A stretch of 64,000 bases of DNA, from contig CAIWXX010000078.1 of NCBI GenBank assembly GCA_903916735.1, forward strand, positions 62,001 through 126,000, written 5' to 3'. This DNA is from an uncultured Acidobacteriota bacterium. Its GTDB lineage: Bacteria; Acidobacteriota; CAIWXX01. The notes under the pieces are model-generated. The model was not told the DNA's origin. It saw only the letters and a list, made by a program, of their open reading frames with translations, and searched no databases. A program made the translations under genes and the position numbers. This document shows positions 32,622 through 43,644 of this stretch, piece after piece. Within the stretch, counting starts at the first letter, position 1; each line of letters starts with the position of its first letter.

Positions 32622-35315
32622 ATGCTAGTAGAAACGATACTTACCAAGATATTCGGCAGCAAAAACGAGCGCGATCTGGAAGAGATCCAGCCGATGGTTG
32701 CCGCGATTAATGAGCTTGAGCCATCGGTGCGACCGCTCAGCGATGAACAGCTCGCCGCTAAAACCGCCGAATTCAAGACGCGGATCTCCGAGGGGGCCTC
32801 TCTTGACGACATCCTCGCGGAAGCCTTTGCCGTCTGTCGAGAGGCGGGACGGCGCATGCTCGATATGCGCCACTTCGACGTGCAGCTTATCGGTGGCTGT
32901 GTTCTTCATCGCGGCCGCATCGCCGAGATGAAAACCGGCGAAGGCAAAACGCTTGTCGCCACCCTGGCCGCCTACCTCAATGCTCTCGAAGGCAAGGGCG
33001 TTCATGTCGTCACCGTGAACGATTACCTGGCCAAGCGTGACAGTGAATGGATGGGAGGCATCTACAAGTTCCTCGGGTGCTCCGTCGGCGTCATCCAGCA
33101 TGACATGGACGATGGGGCTCGCCAACAAGCCTACGCGGCCGATATTACTTACGGCACGAACAATGAATTCGGCTTCGATTACCTCCGCGATAACATGAAG
33201 TTTCGCGTCGAAGATCTCGTTCAGCGCACTCACAGCTTCGCCATCGTCGACGAAGTGGACTCGATTCTCATTGACGAAGCGCGCACACCGCTCATCATTT
33301 CGGGGCCGGCCGAGGAGTCGACGGAGAAATATTACATCATCGATCGCCTGTTTCCGCGCCTCAAGAAAGAGGAAGATTTCACGATCGATGAGAAGAACCG
33401 GACGGTGGCGATCACCGAATCCGGTGTCGAAAAAGCTGAGAAATTTTTAAACCTCCCCAACCTCTACGACCCGGCCAACATGGATATGATCCATCATATC
33501 TATCAGGCATTGAAAGCGCACACGCTTTTCAAGCGCGATGTCGACTATATGGTTAAGGATGGGCAGGTCGTGATTGTCGACGAGTTCACCGGGCGCCTCA
33601 TGCCCGGACGACGCTGGTCAGACGGACTCCACCAGGCGGTCGAAGCCAAGGAGAAGGTGAAAATCGAGCGCGAGACTCAGACCTACGCGACGATCACCTT
33701 CCAGAATTATTTTCGCATGTACAAGAAGCTCGCGGGCATGACCGGCACCGCGGATACGGAAGCGGCGGAGTTCAACAAGATCTACAAGCTCGATGTGAAC
33801 GTCATCCCGCCCAACCGTGAGCTCATGCGCACCGAACACGCCGATGTCGTGTTCCGCACCGAGCGCGAAAAGTTCGAAGCCGTTGTCAACGAAATTGTCG
33901 AACTTAATAACAAAGGACGGCCGGTCCTCGTCGGCACCGTCTCGATCGAAAAATCCGAGCGGCTGAGTTCGATGCTCAAAATGCGCGGCGTCAAGCACGT
34001 CGTGCTCAATGCGAAATACCACGAAAAGGAAGCCGAAATCATCGCACAGGCCGGGCGCATGTGTGCCGTCACGATCGCCACAAACATGGCCGGCCGTGGC
34101 ACCGACATTCTGCTCGGCGGCAATGCCGAATTCCTCGGCAAGGATCTCCTTCGCAAACAGCAAGTCGATCCCCTCGAAGCGCCCCGCCAACAGATTCGCG
34201 AAGCCATCGAAAAGGTGCGGCCGGCTGTCTCCGAGGAACACGAAAAGGTCGTGAGCCTCGGCGGCCTGCACGTGTTGGGCACCGAACGTCATGAAAGTCG
34301 CCGTATCGACAACCAGCTCCGCGGCCGCGCCGGGCGCCAGGGCGATCCGGGGTCATCGCGCTTTTACCTCTCCCTCGAAGACGATCTCATGCGGATATTC
34401 GGCTCTGACCGAATCTCGGGATTGATGAAGCGCCTCGGAATGGAAGAAGGCGTGCCGATCGAACATAAGATGGTCTCTCGTGCCATTGAACGGGCTCAGA
34501 AACAGGTCGAAGCCCAGAACTTCTCCATCCGCAAACACCTGCTCGAATACGACGACGTCATGAACAAACAGCGCGAAGCCATCTACACAATGCGACGGCG
34601 GATTCTCGATGGCAAGGATCAAAGCGAATACATCACGGAGCTGTCCCAGGACATACTCGACTGGATCATCGAATCCAAAGGCGGGGAGAATGGGAAGCCG
34701 CCGCGCGAATGGGCTCGCGACGAGGTCAAAATAGCCCTCAATACGCATTTCAATTTCGATGGCCTCAATACCGTCGTGAAATGGGATGAGGATGACGGTT
34801 CCGAGGCACGCACCCGTATCTGGGAAACAATTCGCACTCGATATGCAGCCAAAGAGCAACAGATTGGTCCCGAGATGATGCGCATGCTTGAACGCGACAT
34901 CATCCTCCAACGACTCGACGCCCAGTGGAAAGACCACCTGTGGGCGCTCGATCACCTGAAAGAGGGAATCGGCCTCCGCGGCTATGGTCAGCGGGATCCT
35001 CTGGTCGAATACAAGCGCGAAAGCTACGACATGTTCCAAGCCATGAAGGAGCGCATGGAAGAAGAAATCCTGCGATTTCTTTATTTCGTGCAACCAATTG
35101 TTCGCGAGGAATCGCGCCACCACAAAAGCATACCGATGAACCTCATCATGAATGCGCCGCAAGCGACATCCACTGCGCCTCATGCATCCGGCCAGCAGAA
35201 GGAAGACCAGCCTGCAAAAATTATTGCGATCAAGCGTGAGGGGCCGAAGGTCGGGCGGAACGATCCATGTCCCTGCGGCAGCGGGAAAAAATATAAGAAA
35301 TGCCACGGGAGCTGA
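32622..35315 (+). CDS. secA: Preprotein translocase ATPase SecA
   Basis: The protein has 897 residues, full length. Walker A is EMKTGEGKT (102-110), and [15 protein letters not shown] supplies Walker [32 protein letters not shown], the preprotein cross-linking domain and NMAGRGTDI follow. At the C-terminus a SEC-C zinc motif ([14 protein letters not shown]) is kept, the site that binds SecB or ribosomes in other bacteria. It drives secretion through SecYEG. The start lacks a ribosome site, and the predicted -10 lies only 11 bases upstream. Confidence 0.98.
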   Translation: MLVETILTKIFGSKNERDLEEIQPMVAAINELEPSVRPLSDEQLAAKTAEFKTRISEGASLDDILAEAFAVCREAGRRMLDMRHFDVQLIGGCVLHRGRIAEMKTGEGKTLVATLAAYLNALEGKGVHVVTVNDYLAKRDSEWMGGIYKFLGCSVGVIQHDMDDGARQQAYAADITYGTNNEFGFDYLRDNMKFRVEDLVQRTHSFAIVDEVDSILIDEARTPLIISGPAEESTEKYYIIDRLFPRLKKEEDFTIDEKNRTVAITESGVEKAEKFLNLPNLYDPANMDMIHHIYQALKAHTLFKRDVDYMVKDGQVVIVDEFTGRLMPGRRWSDGLHQAVEAKEKVKIERETQTYATITFQNYFRMYKKLAGMTGTADTEAAEFNKIYKLDVNVIPPNRELMRTEHADVVFRTEREKFEAVVNEIVELNNKGRPVLVGTVSIEKSERLSSMLKMRGVKHVVLNAKYHEKEAEIIAQAGRMCAVTIATNMAGRGTDILLGGNAEFLGKDLLRKQQVDPLEAPRQQIREAIEKVRPAVSEEHEKVVSLGGLHVLGTERHESRRIDNQLRGRAGRQGDPGSSRFYLSLEDDLMRIFGSDRISGLMKRLGMEEGVPIEHKMVSRAIERAQKQVEAQNFSIRKHLLEYDDVMNKQREAIYTMRRRILDGKDQSEYITELSQDILDWIIESKGGENGKPPREWARDEVKIALNTHFNFDGLNTVVKWDEDDGSEARTRIWETIRTRYAAKEQQIGPEMMRMLERDIILQRLDAQWKDHLWALDHLKEGIGLRGYGQRDPLVEYKRESYDMFQAMKERMEEEILRFLYFVQPIVREESRHHKSIPMNLIMNAPQATSTAPHASGQQKEDQPAKIIAIKREGPKVGRNDPCPCGSGKKYKKCHGS

Positions 35316-35404
35316 TGCCTGCAAGCATGATTGCCGCCGAGCCTGCATCGGGGTCAGCCAGACGCCCGATATGGGTATAATGCGGAGCAAAGGGGAAGAC
35401 TGAT

Positions 35405-36862
35405 ATGATTGACGGACCATTGTTCGAAGGGTTGACCTTTGACGATGTCTTGCTTCAGCCCGGCCGATCGGATGTCGTCCCTTCCGAAGTCTCCGTGAAG
35501 ACGAACCTGACATCCACGATCACGCTGAATATCCCCGTGCTCAGCGCGGCCATGGACACGGTCACTGAAAGCCGCATGGCCATCGCGTTGGCTCAGCAGG
35601 GAGGGCTTGGAGTCATTCACAAGAACATGTCAATCGAGGATCAAGCTGAAGAGGTCGATAAGGTCAAGCGATCGGAGAGCGGGATGATCGTCGACCCGAT
35701 TACGGTGACCCCCGAGAAGAAGATCCATGAAGCACTCGATCTGATGGCCAAATACCGAATCTCCGGAGTTCCAGTGATCACAGTCACCGGGAAGCTGGTC
35801 GGCATCCTCACCAACCGCGACCTCCGTTTCGAAACCCGTCTCGACATTCCGGTCTCCGAAGTCATGACAAGCACGAATCTCATTACGGTGCCCGTCGGGA
35901 CGACACTCCAGGAAGCCAAGGACATCCTTCACAAGTACCGGGTCGAGAAACTTCTCGTCGTGGACGACTCCTTCACGCTCAAAGGGCTCATCACGGTCAA
36001 GGATATCCAGAAAGTGACTCAGTACCCGCTCGCCTGCAAAGATCAGCTCGGACGCCTTCGCGTCGGCGCGGCCGTGGGCACATCTTCCGATACGTTGGAC
36101 CGGGCGCTGGCCCTGGCTCGAGCCAAGGTCGATGTGCTCTTTGTTGATACAGCTCACGGCCACACAACGCGAGTGATGACCACGATCAGAATGCTTAAGG
36201 AAAAAATCTCCGACATTCCCATCATCGCCGGAAACATCGCGACGGCGGAAGCCGTGGACGAACTGGCACAGCTGAAGGTTGACGGGCTGAAGATCGGCAT
36301 CGGTCCAGGTAGCATCTGTACGACGCGCATCGTCTCCGGGGCAGGCGTCCCGCAGCTGACGGCAATCATGGAATGCGCACGCGCCGCGCAGAAATATTCG
36401 CTACCGGTCATCGCCGACGGAGGAATCAAATACTCGGGTGACATTTCAAAGGCGCTGGCGGCCGGCGCCAGCTCGGTCATGGTCGGAAGCCTCCTGGCAG
36501 GAACTGAGGAGAGCCCCGGCGAGACCGTGCTCTACCAGGGACGCACCTACCGAACCTATCGCGGCATGGGGTCTATCGATGCCATGAAAAAAGGTAGCGC
36601 CGACAGATATTTTCAACAAGAAGACGGGAAACTCGTGCCGGAGGGCGTCGAAGGAAGAGTGCCGTATCGCGGCACCGTTGCGCAGATGGTCGTGCAAATG
36701 GTCGGCGGATTACGATCCGGCATGGGATACACGGGTTGCCGGACGATCCAGGAACTGCAGCAGAAGGCACGCTTCATTAGAATCACCAACGCCGGGTTGA
36801 GAGAGAGCCATGTGCATGATGTCATCATCACGAAGGAAGCGCCTAACTATCGGCTGGAATAA
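35405..36862 (+). CDS. guaB: Inosine-5'-monophosphate dehydrogenase
   Basis: The protein has 485 residues. The barrel is split by two CBS domains (about residues 95-210, with [20 protein letters not shown] and [11 protein letters not shown]). The catalytic loop [11 protein letters not shown] places the nucleophile at C305, the canonical number. The mobile flap region is [12 protein letters not shown], and ADRYFQ follows. It oxidises IMP to XMP with NAD+, the committed step of guanine nucleotide synthesis. A perfect TATAAT lies at 35376-35381 with no matching -35, and GGGGAAG precedes the ATG. It follows secA by 89 bases. Confidence 0.98.
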   Translation: MIDGPLFEGLTFDDVLLQPGRSDVVPSEVSVKTNLTSTITLNIPVLSAAMDTVTESRMAIALAQQGGLGVIHKNMSIEDQAEEVDKVKRSESGMIVDPITVTPEKKIHEALDLMAKYRISGVPVITVTGKLVGILTNRDLRFETRLDIPVSEVMTSTNLITVPVGTTLQEAKDILHKYRVEKLLVVDDSFTLKGLITVKDIQKVTQYPLACKDQLGRLRVGAAVGTSSDTLDRALALARAKVDVLFVDTAHGHTTRVMTTIRMLKEKISDIPIIAGNIATAEAVDELAQLKVDGLKIGIGPGSICTTRIVSGAGVPQLTAIMECARAAQKYSLPVIADGGIKYSGDISKALAAGASSVMVGSLLAGTEESPGETVLYQGRTYRTYRGMGSIDAMKKGSADRYFQQEDGKLVPEGVEGRVPYRGTVAQMVVQMVGGLRSGMGYTGCRTIQELQQKARFIRITNAGLRESHVHDVIITKEAPNYRLE

Positions 36863-37034
36863 AGGTGGGAATCATCAATCAAAAGATGAGGGCTGGATGT
36901 TGTTGAAGCAACGATTCTACCGCGCTACGGCCGCAGATCCTGGATTTTATCGGAGTCAATCCAGTGCGGCTGATCGTCTGTCTTTGACATCACCACATCC
37001 GCTCTCGCATTCCGATCTGAAAAGTTGAACTTTC

Positions 37035-38432
37035 ATGCCGCTACTATCCGTTATTATGCCCGTCTATGATGAACGAGCCACTATTCTTGAAATTCTCCGC
37101 CGTGTCGAAGCCGTTCCAATCGATAAGGAGATCATCATCATCGATGATTATTCAAAGGACGGGACGCGGGATATTCTGAAGGACCAGGTCGAGGGGCGAG
37201 CCGGGGTGCGGATTCTTTTCCAGGAATGCAATCAGGGCAAGGGCGCTGCACTGGCTCGCGGATTCAACGAAGCCATTGGTGACATGGTTATCGTACAGGA
37301 CGCCGATCTTGAATATGATCCGCGGGATTATCAAAAGCTCATTGAACCGATCACCGACGGCGAAGCCGATGTCGTGTTCGGATCTCGATTCACCGGCAGC
37401 CCGCGTCGTGTCCTGTACTTCTGGCATACCGTCATCAACAGCATGCTCACGCTCTTTTCCAATATGATGACCAACTTAAATCTCACCGACATGGAAACCT
37501 GCTATAAGGTCTTCCGGCGTGAAATCATCCAGTCGGTGCATCTTTCGAGCAAACGTTTCGGGTTTGAGCCCGAAATCACCGCCAAGCTGGCAAAGATGAA
37601 AGTACGAATATACGAGGTGCCGATTTCCTATCACGGCCGGACATATCAGGAAGGGAAGAAGATCTCCTGGAAGGACGGCGTCACTGCTTTCTGGCACATC
37701 CTGCGCTTCTCTCTCTTCAGCACTGCTTCCAAAGCTCCCGGCGCTCAGACGCTTGAAGCCATGGAGCGGGCCAGGAACTTCAACCAATGGATGTTCGACA
37801 GGATCAAGCCCTTTGCCGGATCACGCGTGCTGGAAGTGGGGTCGGGACGAGGGAACATGACGCGGTTCTTCATGCAGAAGGACATCATCATTGCATCGGA
37901 TATCGATGAGGAGCATCTGCAGATCCTGCGGCGGCAATTTGGGTCTTGTCCAAACTGCCGCATCGAGAAGCTGGATTTGACGGGATTCGATCCGGCTTCT
38001 TTCGCAAACGAGAAGCCGAATACAATCGTCTGCCTGAATGTTCTAGAACACATCGAGGACGATCGAGCGGCGCTTCGCCGGCTGTGGAATACCCTCGCAC
38101 CCGGCGGCAAGCTGATCCTCCTTGTCCCCTCCATCCCCTTCCTCTATTGTTCGATGGATCGAACCATCAACCACTACCGACGGTATTCGCGCCTGAGCCT
38201 CAGGAAATCGGTCGAAGAAGCCGGATTCAGGGTTCTCCATCAAGAAGCGTTTAATTTCTTGGGTATTTTCGGCTGGTTTATTAATGGGAAAATTTTGCGG
38301 AGAAAATCCGTCCCACTGTTACAGTTGGTTGTTTTCGACCGGCTGCTTTTTCTGTTCAAGTTCGAGCGCGTGTTAAGGCTTCCATGGGGTCTTTCGCAAA
38401 TTGCGATTTGCGAGAAGCCGTTAGAAAATTAA
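37035..38432 (+). CDS. Bifunctional protein: GT2 glycosyltransferase fused to class I methyltransferase
   Basis: The protein has 465 residues. Residues 1-230 form a GT-A glycosyltransferase of the dolichyl-phosphate-mannose-synthase-like group: [47 protein letters not shown] and the DxD-type [28 protein letters not shown] and the [19 protein letters not shown] end are typical. There are no C-terminal membrane helices. Residues about 250-465 are a SAM-dependent methyltransferase with [29 protein letters not shown] and [13 protein letters not shown]. The fusion suggests that sugar transfer and methylation act on one lipid- or glycan-linked product. Confidence 0.93.
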   Translation: MPLLSVIMPVYDERATILEILRRVEAVPIDKEIIIIDDYSKDGTRDILKDQVEGRAGVRILFQECNQGKGAALARGFNEAIGDMVIVQDADLEYDPRDYQKLIEPITDGEADVVFGSRFTGSPRRVLYFWHTVINSMLTLFSNMMTNLNLTDMETCYKVFRREIIQSVHLSSKRFGFEPEITAKLAKMKVRIYEVPISYHGRTYQEGKKISWKDGVTAFWHILRFSLFSTASKAPGAQTLEAMERARNFNQWMFDRIKPFAGSRVLEVGSGRGNMTRFFMQKDIIIASDIDEEHLQILRRQFGSCPNCRIEKLDLTGFDPASFANEKPNTIVCLNVLEHIEDDRAALRRLWNTLAPGGKLILLVPSIPFLYCSMDRTINHYRRYSRLSLRKSVEEAGFRVLHQEAFNFLGIFGWFINGKILRRKSVPLLQLVVFDRLLFLFKFERVLRLPWGLSQIAICEKPLEN

Positions 38433-38489
38433 GGAGACTAGTCAGGGCGCCGGTCGGGTTAATTTCATCACCCTCATAGGAGGTGCATC

Positions 38490-39404
38490 GTGAAGAATGC
38501 CATCACGGCGGTTCCCCTTTCCTGCCTTCTTGCCATTCCGGCTTTTTGCCAGACTGAAGCCGTGGTCAAGCAATACTTCGAAGGGAAGACGGTGATCGTC
38601 AGACAGGACATGCCCGCGACCTCGGATGGTGTGGATGTCTATCCCGGAGCAGGGCAAGGAATCGACTTCAAGTCCTATTCACAGAGAATTAAGACCAACG
38701 GTATCTCATTGAGAAACGGCCAACCCGTCATGGTCACGCTTGTCAAGGTCAAGAAACAGAATATCGAATTCCAACTTGGTGGGGGCGGATACGGGACTTT
38801 TGGGGATGCGATGTCGACTCCTTCGGTCTATGTTCCGTCAGTCGAGAAAAGCCGGCGCGAAAAGGATCTCGAAAACGACATCCAATGGGAATCTGATCCC
38901 ATCAGGAGGCGCGAAATGCAGGAAGAGCTCGACCATCTGCGCCGCCAGCGTTCACGAGACGATGCCATTGCTCAAGCACTAGCAGCCAATGCCGAACAAA
39001 AGAGGCAGGACATGATACATCAAAAAGCACTGGAATCAGGGTCTCGTTTCAATATTCGATTCCCAGATGGAGTTCCTGTCGAGGCATTGACCCCACCGGG
39101 CTTGATGAACGCGCTGGCTCAATACATGGAGTTCCCCCCGCAGAGTTTCCCCGCCGCTATTCCTCAACAGGCTCAGGTACCAACAGCGCCACCAACCTCC
39201 TTCTCGTCGCCATGCCCAACCTTACTCCGGAAGGGCATGGGGACGGCGGATGTGATGGACCTTCTTGGCGAACCGGATCGAACAGAGAAAAAGGCAGAAG
39301 GCTCGGTCAACATGCTCGTTTGGAATTATTTCAGGGATGACTACCAGATAGAACTTCGATTTGCCGACGGGGTGTTGATCAAATATATGATCACGTCGCG
39401 GTGA
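38490..39404 (+). CDS. Secreted hypothetical protein with SmpA/BamE-like C-terminal domain
   Basis: The start is GTG at 38490 with TAGGAGGT 6 bases before it. The protein has 304 residues. A signal peptide is followed by a mature start near FCQTEAVVKQYFEG. The middle is charged and coiled (KSRREKDLENDIQWESDP, then RRREMQEELDHLRRQRS). The last 70 residues (LRKGMGTADVMDLLGEPDRT, VWNYFRDDYQIELRFADGVL) resemble the SmpA/OmlA/BamE fold, where GM....V...LG.P is the hallmark. It is probably periplasmic. No operon partner is clear. Confidence 0.75.
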   Translation: MKNAITAVPLSCLLAIPAFCQTEAVVKQYFEGKTVIVRQDMPATSDGVDVYPGAGQGIDFKSYSQRIKTNGISLRNGQPVMVTLVKVKKQNIEFQLGGGGYGTFGDAMSTPSVYVPSVEKSRREKDLENDIQWESDPIRRREMQEELDHLRRQRSRDDAIAQALAANAEQKRQDMIHQKALESGSRFNIRFPDGVPVEALTPPGLMNALAQYMEFPPQSFPAAIPQQAQVPTAPPTSFSSPCPTLLRKGMGTADVMDLLGEPDRTEKKAEGSVNMLVWNYFRDDYQIELRFADGVLIKYMITSR

Positions 39405-39442
39405 GTTGGTATTCCATCGGCTGAGGCCAAGAACCGAAACAC

Positions 39443-39997
39443 GTGTCAATCCTTGAACGCTGGATCGGATTTATTTTCCGGGTCGCCACCGGGAGTGCCG
39501 GATTAAGAAATCGACTGACCCCGATCATCGGGTTGCTGTTCTTCGCGATTATTGGGCTTTTTATTGCCGTCGCCGTGATTCTTGACCGAGTTGCCGGGTT
39601 TCTTCCATTCCCACCTGAGCCCTGGCATTTAATTGCCGGCGTCCCGTTGCTTGTCATTGGCCTCTCGGTCATGCTGTGGTGCGTCGCGGTTTTCCGGCGC
39701 ACGAAAGGAACACCGGTTCCAATTAATCCGCCGCCTCGATTGGTTTGCACCGGGTTATACGCCTATGTTCGCAATCCGATGCTGACAGGCATTTTTGCAT
39801 GGATGTTCGGCTTGAGCCTGCTGCTGCGATCATCGGCATCGCTGGTGATTTTCACTCCGCTCTTTATTCTTCTGAATGTTCTGGAATTAAGGTGGATCGA
39901 AGAACCGGAACTGGCAAGACGCCTTGGGGAAGACTACATTCATTACCGCAAACAAGTCCCAATGTTCTTGCCTTATCGCAAGAAATTCGGTGAATGA
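39443..39997 (+). CDS. Isoprenylcysteine carboxyl methyltransferase-like (ICMT/PEMT) membrane protein
   Basis: The start is GTG at 39443. The protein has 184 residues with about four or five membrane helices. The SAM-binding end of the family is visible: CTGLYAYVRNPMLTGIFAWM, then LELRWIEEPELARRLGEDYIHYRKQVP with the conserved E..L...G..Y..Y.....P pattern. Bacterial members methylate small lipids or are uncharacterised. A weak stem (CGGTG/CACCG) spans the stop codon with a run of seven T about ten bases later (about 40010), a possible but imperfect terminator. Confidence 0.85.
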   Translation: MSILERWIGFIFRVATGSAGLRNRLTPIIGLLFFAIIGLFIAVAVILDRVAGFLPFPPEPWHLIAGVPLLVIGLSVMLWCVAVFRRTKGTPVPINPPPRLVCTGLYAYVRNPMLTGIFAWMFGLSLLLRSSASLVIFTPLFILLNVLELRWIEEPELARRLGEDYIHYRKQVPMFLPYRKKFGE

Positions 39998-40212
39998 CAC
40001 CGGTCGTTTCAATTTTTTTGTGAATCGAGACGGCGCCGAGAACAAGTCCCCTCATTGCACCTTTCCTCGCGGCCCTTCTGTCCCCTGCTTCCCCTGTTGC
40101 AGGAACCCACTACTACCACCACCACCACCGCCGATTCCCCGATCCGGCAAAGAAGAGGAAGAAGCTGCAAGGCGGGTCAAGGTGGCATAGAATTTGGAAT
40201 CAGAGAAGACGG

Positions 40213-41538
40213 ATGATGAAGAGAAGATCCAGTGTGAGCCCGGAGGTCGTCCTGCGGGCGCTGCGTTCTCGCAACTATCGGCTCTTTTTCGCCGGCCAGT
40301 TCATATCGCTCATCGGCACCTGGATGCAGATCATCGCCATGAGCTGGCTGGTGTACCGGCTGACACGATCTGCTTTTCTTTTGGGTGCGATCGGATTCGC
40401 GGGGGATATTTTCGCTTTCCTGCTCATGCCCTTCGCCGGCGTGTTCGCCGACAGGTACAATCGCCATAAAATCATCGTTGCCACACAGAGCCTGGCCATG
40501 ATCCAGGCGCTGATCCTCGCGGCTCTCGTTCTCACTCACTCCATTCAAATCTGGCAGCTCTTCGTTCTCGCCGCTTTCCTCGGCGCCGTGAATGCCTTCG
40601 ACATGCCGACCCGCCAGGCATTTGTCATCCAGATGATCGAGAACAAAGAAGACCTCCCCAATGCCATCGCCTTGAATTCTTCGATATTCAATGGAGCGCG
40701 ATTGTTCGGGCCGGCCATCGCCGGCCTTGTCATCGCCGTCACCGGAGAAGGATATTGCTTCCTGCTGAATGGCATCAGCTACATTGCCGTCATCATTGCG
40801 CTCCTGGCCATGCGCCTGGAAAAGGATGAGGCGCGGCTTCAGTACAAGAATAGCCTGCAGGAGCTCACGGAGGGCTTCGCCTACGCCTTCGGATTTCTTC
40901 CAATCCGCAATATCATACTCATGCTGGCAGTCGTCAGTCTGATGGGAATGTCATACTCGGTGCTCATGCCGATCATCGCGAGTGAGCTGCTCCATGGCGA
41001 CCCCAGAACACTCGGCTTCCTTGTGGGAGCCTCCGGCATGGGAGCGCTCATTGCAGCCCTCTATTTCGCCTCTCGAAGAACCGTGCTGGGGCTTGGCAGA
41101 ATGATACCCATCGCTGCATCCGTCGCCGGGAGCGGGCTCATTATCCTTTCTCTCTCACGAAATTTCTATTTTTCTCTGCTCATCATGCTTATTATCGGCT
41201 TCGGTTTCATGACCCAGATGACATCCAGCAATACGTTGATACAGACGATTGTGGATGACGACAAACGCGGCCGTGTAATGGGCATCTATTCGATGGCATT
41301 CAAGGGCATAACTCCCTTTGGAAGTCTGCTCGCTGGAATTCTCGCATCCAAAATCGGCTCTCTCAACACATTGATCATCAGCGGAGTCAGCGTGATTGCC
41401 GGCGCCGTCGTCTTTGCCAGAAAATTACCGGCGCTGAGAAAACTGGTGAGACCGATTTACGTGCGCGATGGCATCATTCCCGGATACGATATCGAACCTG
41501 TTCCCGAGGTGACACTGCCGCTTGATACTGGGAAATAG
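40213..41538 (+). CDS. MFS transporter (MFS_3 / drug-efflux-like)
   Basis: The protein has 441 residues with twelve predicted membrane helices. The N-terminus LRSRNYRLFFAGQFISLIGT, followed by W.Q.IAMSWLVYRLT, is typical of the MFS_3 group. Between helices 2 and 3 lies GVFADRYNRHKIIV, the MFS loop motif (GxxxDRxxRR). Helix 4 carries NAFDMPTRQAFVIQMI. Members export small molecules, including siderophores and drugs, by proton antiport. The substrate is unknown here. The gene stands alone. About 215 bases before it hold a short CCA-rich tract. Confidence 0.92.
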   Translation: MMKRRSSVSPEVVLRALRSRNYRLFFAGQFISLIGTWMQIIAMSWLVYRLTRSAFLLGAIGFAGDIFAFLLMPFAGVFADRYNRHKIIVATQSLAMIQALILAALVLTHSIQIWQLFVLAAFLGAVNAFDMPTRQAFVIQMIENKEDLPNAIALNSSIFNGARLFGPAIAGLVIAVTGEGYCFLLNGISYIAVIIALLAMRLEKDEARLQYKNSLQELTEGFAYAFGFLPIRNIILMLAVVSLMGMSYSVLMPIIASELLHGDPRTLGFLVGASGMGALIAALYFASRRTVLGLGRMIPIAASVAGSGLIILSLSRNFYFSLLIMLIIGFGFMTQMTSSNTLIQTIVDDDKRGRVMGIYSMAFKGITPFGSLLAGILASKIGSLNTLIISGVSVIAGAVVFARKLPALRKLVRPIYVRDGIIPGYDIEPVPEVTLPLDTGK

Positions 41539-41616
41539 GGCGACACAATACGGTGTTTTCGAAAACCGTCGCCTGCGAGATAATGCCTATCGTACGGTCA
41601 TTGGAGGTCTCATTCG

Positions 41617-42591
41617 ATGAAGACAGATGGATTGCTGTACCTTTCCCGCTCCGATGTCGAAAAAGCAGCTTTGGACATGCCGACGATCATTGCTCTTCTC
41701 GAGGGTGCCTTCAGAGAAAAGGGCAATGGTCGCGTGGAGATGCCTCCGAAGCCTGGGATCCACACGCGCAAGGACGCCTTCATTCACGCGATGCCGGCCT
41801 ACATCCCGGCACTTCAATCAGCCGGCATCAAGTGGGTGAGCGGCTACCCTGATAATCACAAATGTGGGCTTCCATATATCTCCGGCCTGCTGATTCTCAA
41901 CGACACCGAAACCGGCTTGCCCTATGCCGTCATGGATTGCACATGGATCACGGCATATAGAACGGGCGCTGCATCGGCGCTCTCGGCAAAATATCTTGCG
42001 CGGCCGGCCAGTGAGGTCGTCGGCGCCCTGGCTTGTGGCGTACAGGGGCGCACAAATTTGATGGCACTGGCGGCCATTTTGCCCATCAAGCGTGCTTACG
42101 CCTATGACATCTCCCAGGACATTCAGAAGTGCTATGTCATGGAGATGGAGTCGCTGCTGGGCATCGAAGTCATCGGAGTTGATTCTCCCCGCAAAGCGGT
42201 TATTGAGAGTGATGTCGTTATCACGTCGGGGCCGATTCTCCTGCATCCGACACCGGCCATCCAAAAGGATTGGCTCCGTCCCGGCTGCTTCGCCAGCGCC
42301 GTCGATTTCGACAGCTATTGGAGCGGCGAGGCCCTCGCACAGTTCGATAAGCTAAGCACGGACGATACCAGGCAGTTTCAATACTACCGGAGTGCCGGGT
42401 ATTTCCAGACGACGCCGCAGCCTTACGCTGATTTGGGTGAAATTGTGGCCGGACTCAAGCCCGGTCGCCAACATGACGACGAACGCACGATGGCGATCAA
42501 CCTTGGACTGGCACTCGATGACATGGCGATCGCACCCGAGATCTATCGTCGCGCTCTGGAGAAGAACATCGGAACGATGCTGGAGCTCTGA
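41617..42591 (+). CDS. Ornithine cyclodeaminase / mu-crystallin family protein
   Basis: The protein has 324 residues, normal length. GGAGG lies 9 bases before the ATG. MPPKPGIH and AFIHAMPAYIPALQSAGIKW form the substrate pocket region. YAVMDCTWITAYRTGAASAL is the family signature, and the Rossmann part VVGALACGVQGRTNLMAL binds NAD(P). A late D in ASAVDFDSYW matches the catalytic Asp area. Family members include ornithine cyclodeaminase, alanine dehydrogenase and ketimine reductase, and the activity cannot be chosen from sequence alone. Confidence 0.92.
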   Translation: MKTDGLLYLSRSDVEKAALDMPTIIALLEGAFREKGNGRVEMPPKPGIHTRKDAFIHAMPAYIPALQSAGIKWVSGYPDNHKCGLPYISGLLILNDTETGLPYAVMDCTWITAYRTGAASALSAKYLARPASEVVGALACGVQGRTNLMALAAILPIKRAYAYDISQDIQKCYVMEMESLLGIEVIGVDSPRKAVIESDVVITSGPILLHPTPAIQKDWLRPGCFASAVDFDSYWSGEALAQFDKLSTDDTRQFQYYRSAGYFQTTPQPYADLGEIVAGLKPGRQHDDERTMAINLGLALDDMAIAPEIYRRALEKNIGTMLEL

Positions 42592-42910
42592 TCATTATGA
42601 AGTCAGGAATCGACCGCCCACGCCAAACGCGACCAGCTGCAAAAACATGATCACAAACCAGAAAAGCCGTCAGAGCAAATGCAGCGTGAAACCCCAGCTT
42701 TCTCTTTCTCATGTGGACATCCAGACAGATGAGAAGTCACGTATTCTGATAGGATTGCCAAGTTCCATCTGCTTATCTATGTGCACACTATCGAGGGAAA
42801 CAGCCATTGCTCTGGGATAAGTAGTAGATTTATGGGGCCATTAGTGTCTAAGCGGCGAAATGTCGGGGCGAAATGGCAAGATCATCGGAACATGCGAGAT
42901 CCCATCCGGA

Positions 42911-43012
42911 TCTCTTAGGAATGCAGGAAGTAAGGAAACCAGGAACGAGCCGACCATTGCCGGCGCACTACCTTCCATTCCTGCATTCCTCCCTTCCTGG
43001 CTTCTTGAGAGG
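42911..43012. repeat. Inverted-repeat element, copy 1
   Basis: This is a 102-base element with complementary ends (TCTCTTAGGAATGCAGGAAG at the left; CCTTCCTGGCTTCTTGAGAG at the right) built from repeats of AGGAATGCAGGAA and its complement. A second copy lies at 48515-48622. It is in a 758-base gap (42592-43349) that holds no supported gene. Confidence 0.65.
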
Positions 43013-43349
43013 TCTGGAGTCGCTCTGTGGTGCTGCCACCGTCTTTGGTTCTGGCTCCGCCACGTTGGGATATTATCCAATCCGAAATGGCCTGGACTTT
43101 GCCCTGAATTTCCAGCGCCTAATGTTCCCAGTTTCTTTCAAAGGCTTCTGGCAGTTGCCATCGGGATATCGAGCTCTGAATCCAAACGCTCCACAGAGGC
43201 TGAGGCTCATTTCTAGCAAGATGAAGTCGCCGGAAACAACAAGACGCAATTTTCATGCCGCCAGGTTCTGGGGCTTTCACCTTTCCATTGTCAGCCATCC
43301 CTTTCAATGATATGATTATTTTTTGATAGTTGTATGAGAGGTTTCGAAT

Positions 43350-43628
43350 ATGCGATTGACGCGAGAGCAGGTTCAACTCACGGCGTTTCATATCACTCGA
43401 ACCCTGCTCCAGGAAAAGAAGATCGAGGTTGAGGACAAAGAGAAGCTCATAGACAAACTGGCCGATGTCATAACGGCCGAATTGAGTATCGAAGATCGGC
43501 TGAACGACGAAGTACGGGAAATACTCAATAAACATTCGGATCAGATCCGTTCCGGGAACGTCGAGTACCAAACGATGTTCAAAATGGTAAAGGACAAGCT
43601 GGTTCGAGAGCGTAAGCTCATCTTGTAG
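43350..43628 (+). CDS. DUF507 family protein
   Basis: The protein has 92 residues. MRLTREQVQLTAFHITRTLL, a following KKIEVEDKEKLIDKLADVI and the C-terminal MFKMVKDKLVRERKLIL match DUF507, a small all-helical family of unknown function found in deltaproteobacteria, acidobacteria and others. GAGG precedes the ATG by 9 bases. A second DUF507-like gene follows 16 bases later, so the two are cotranscribed and may form a heterodimer (inference). Confidence 0.88.
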   Translation: MRLTREQVQLTAFHITRTLLQEKKIEVEDKEKLIDKLADVITAELSIEDRLNDEVREILNKHSDQIRSGNVEYQTMFKMVKDKLVRERKLIL

Positions 43629-43644
43629 CCAGGAGCCCCAGGCG

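Noticed and set aside
32625-35513. Long minus-strand frames opposite secA (up to 386 codons)
   Set aside because: They are reverse-strand shadows of a perfectly conserved SecA gene.
40109-40132. CCA trinucleotide run
   Set aside because: Short (about seven units), in a gap without genes, and no sign of function.
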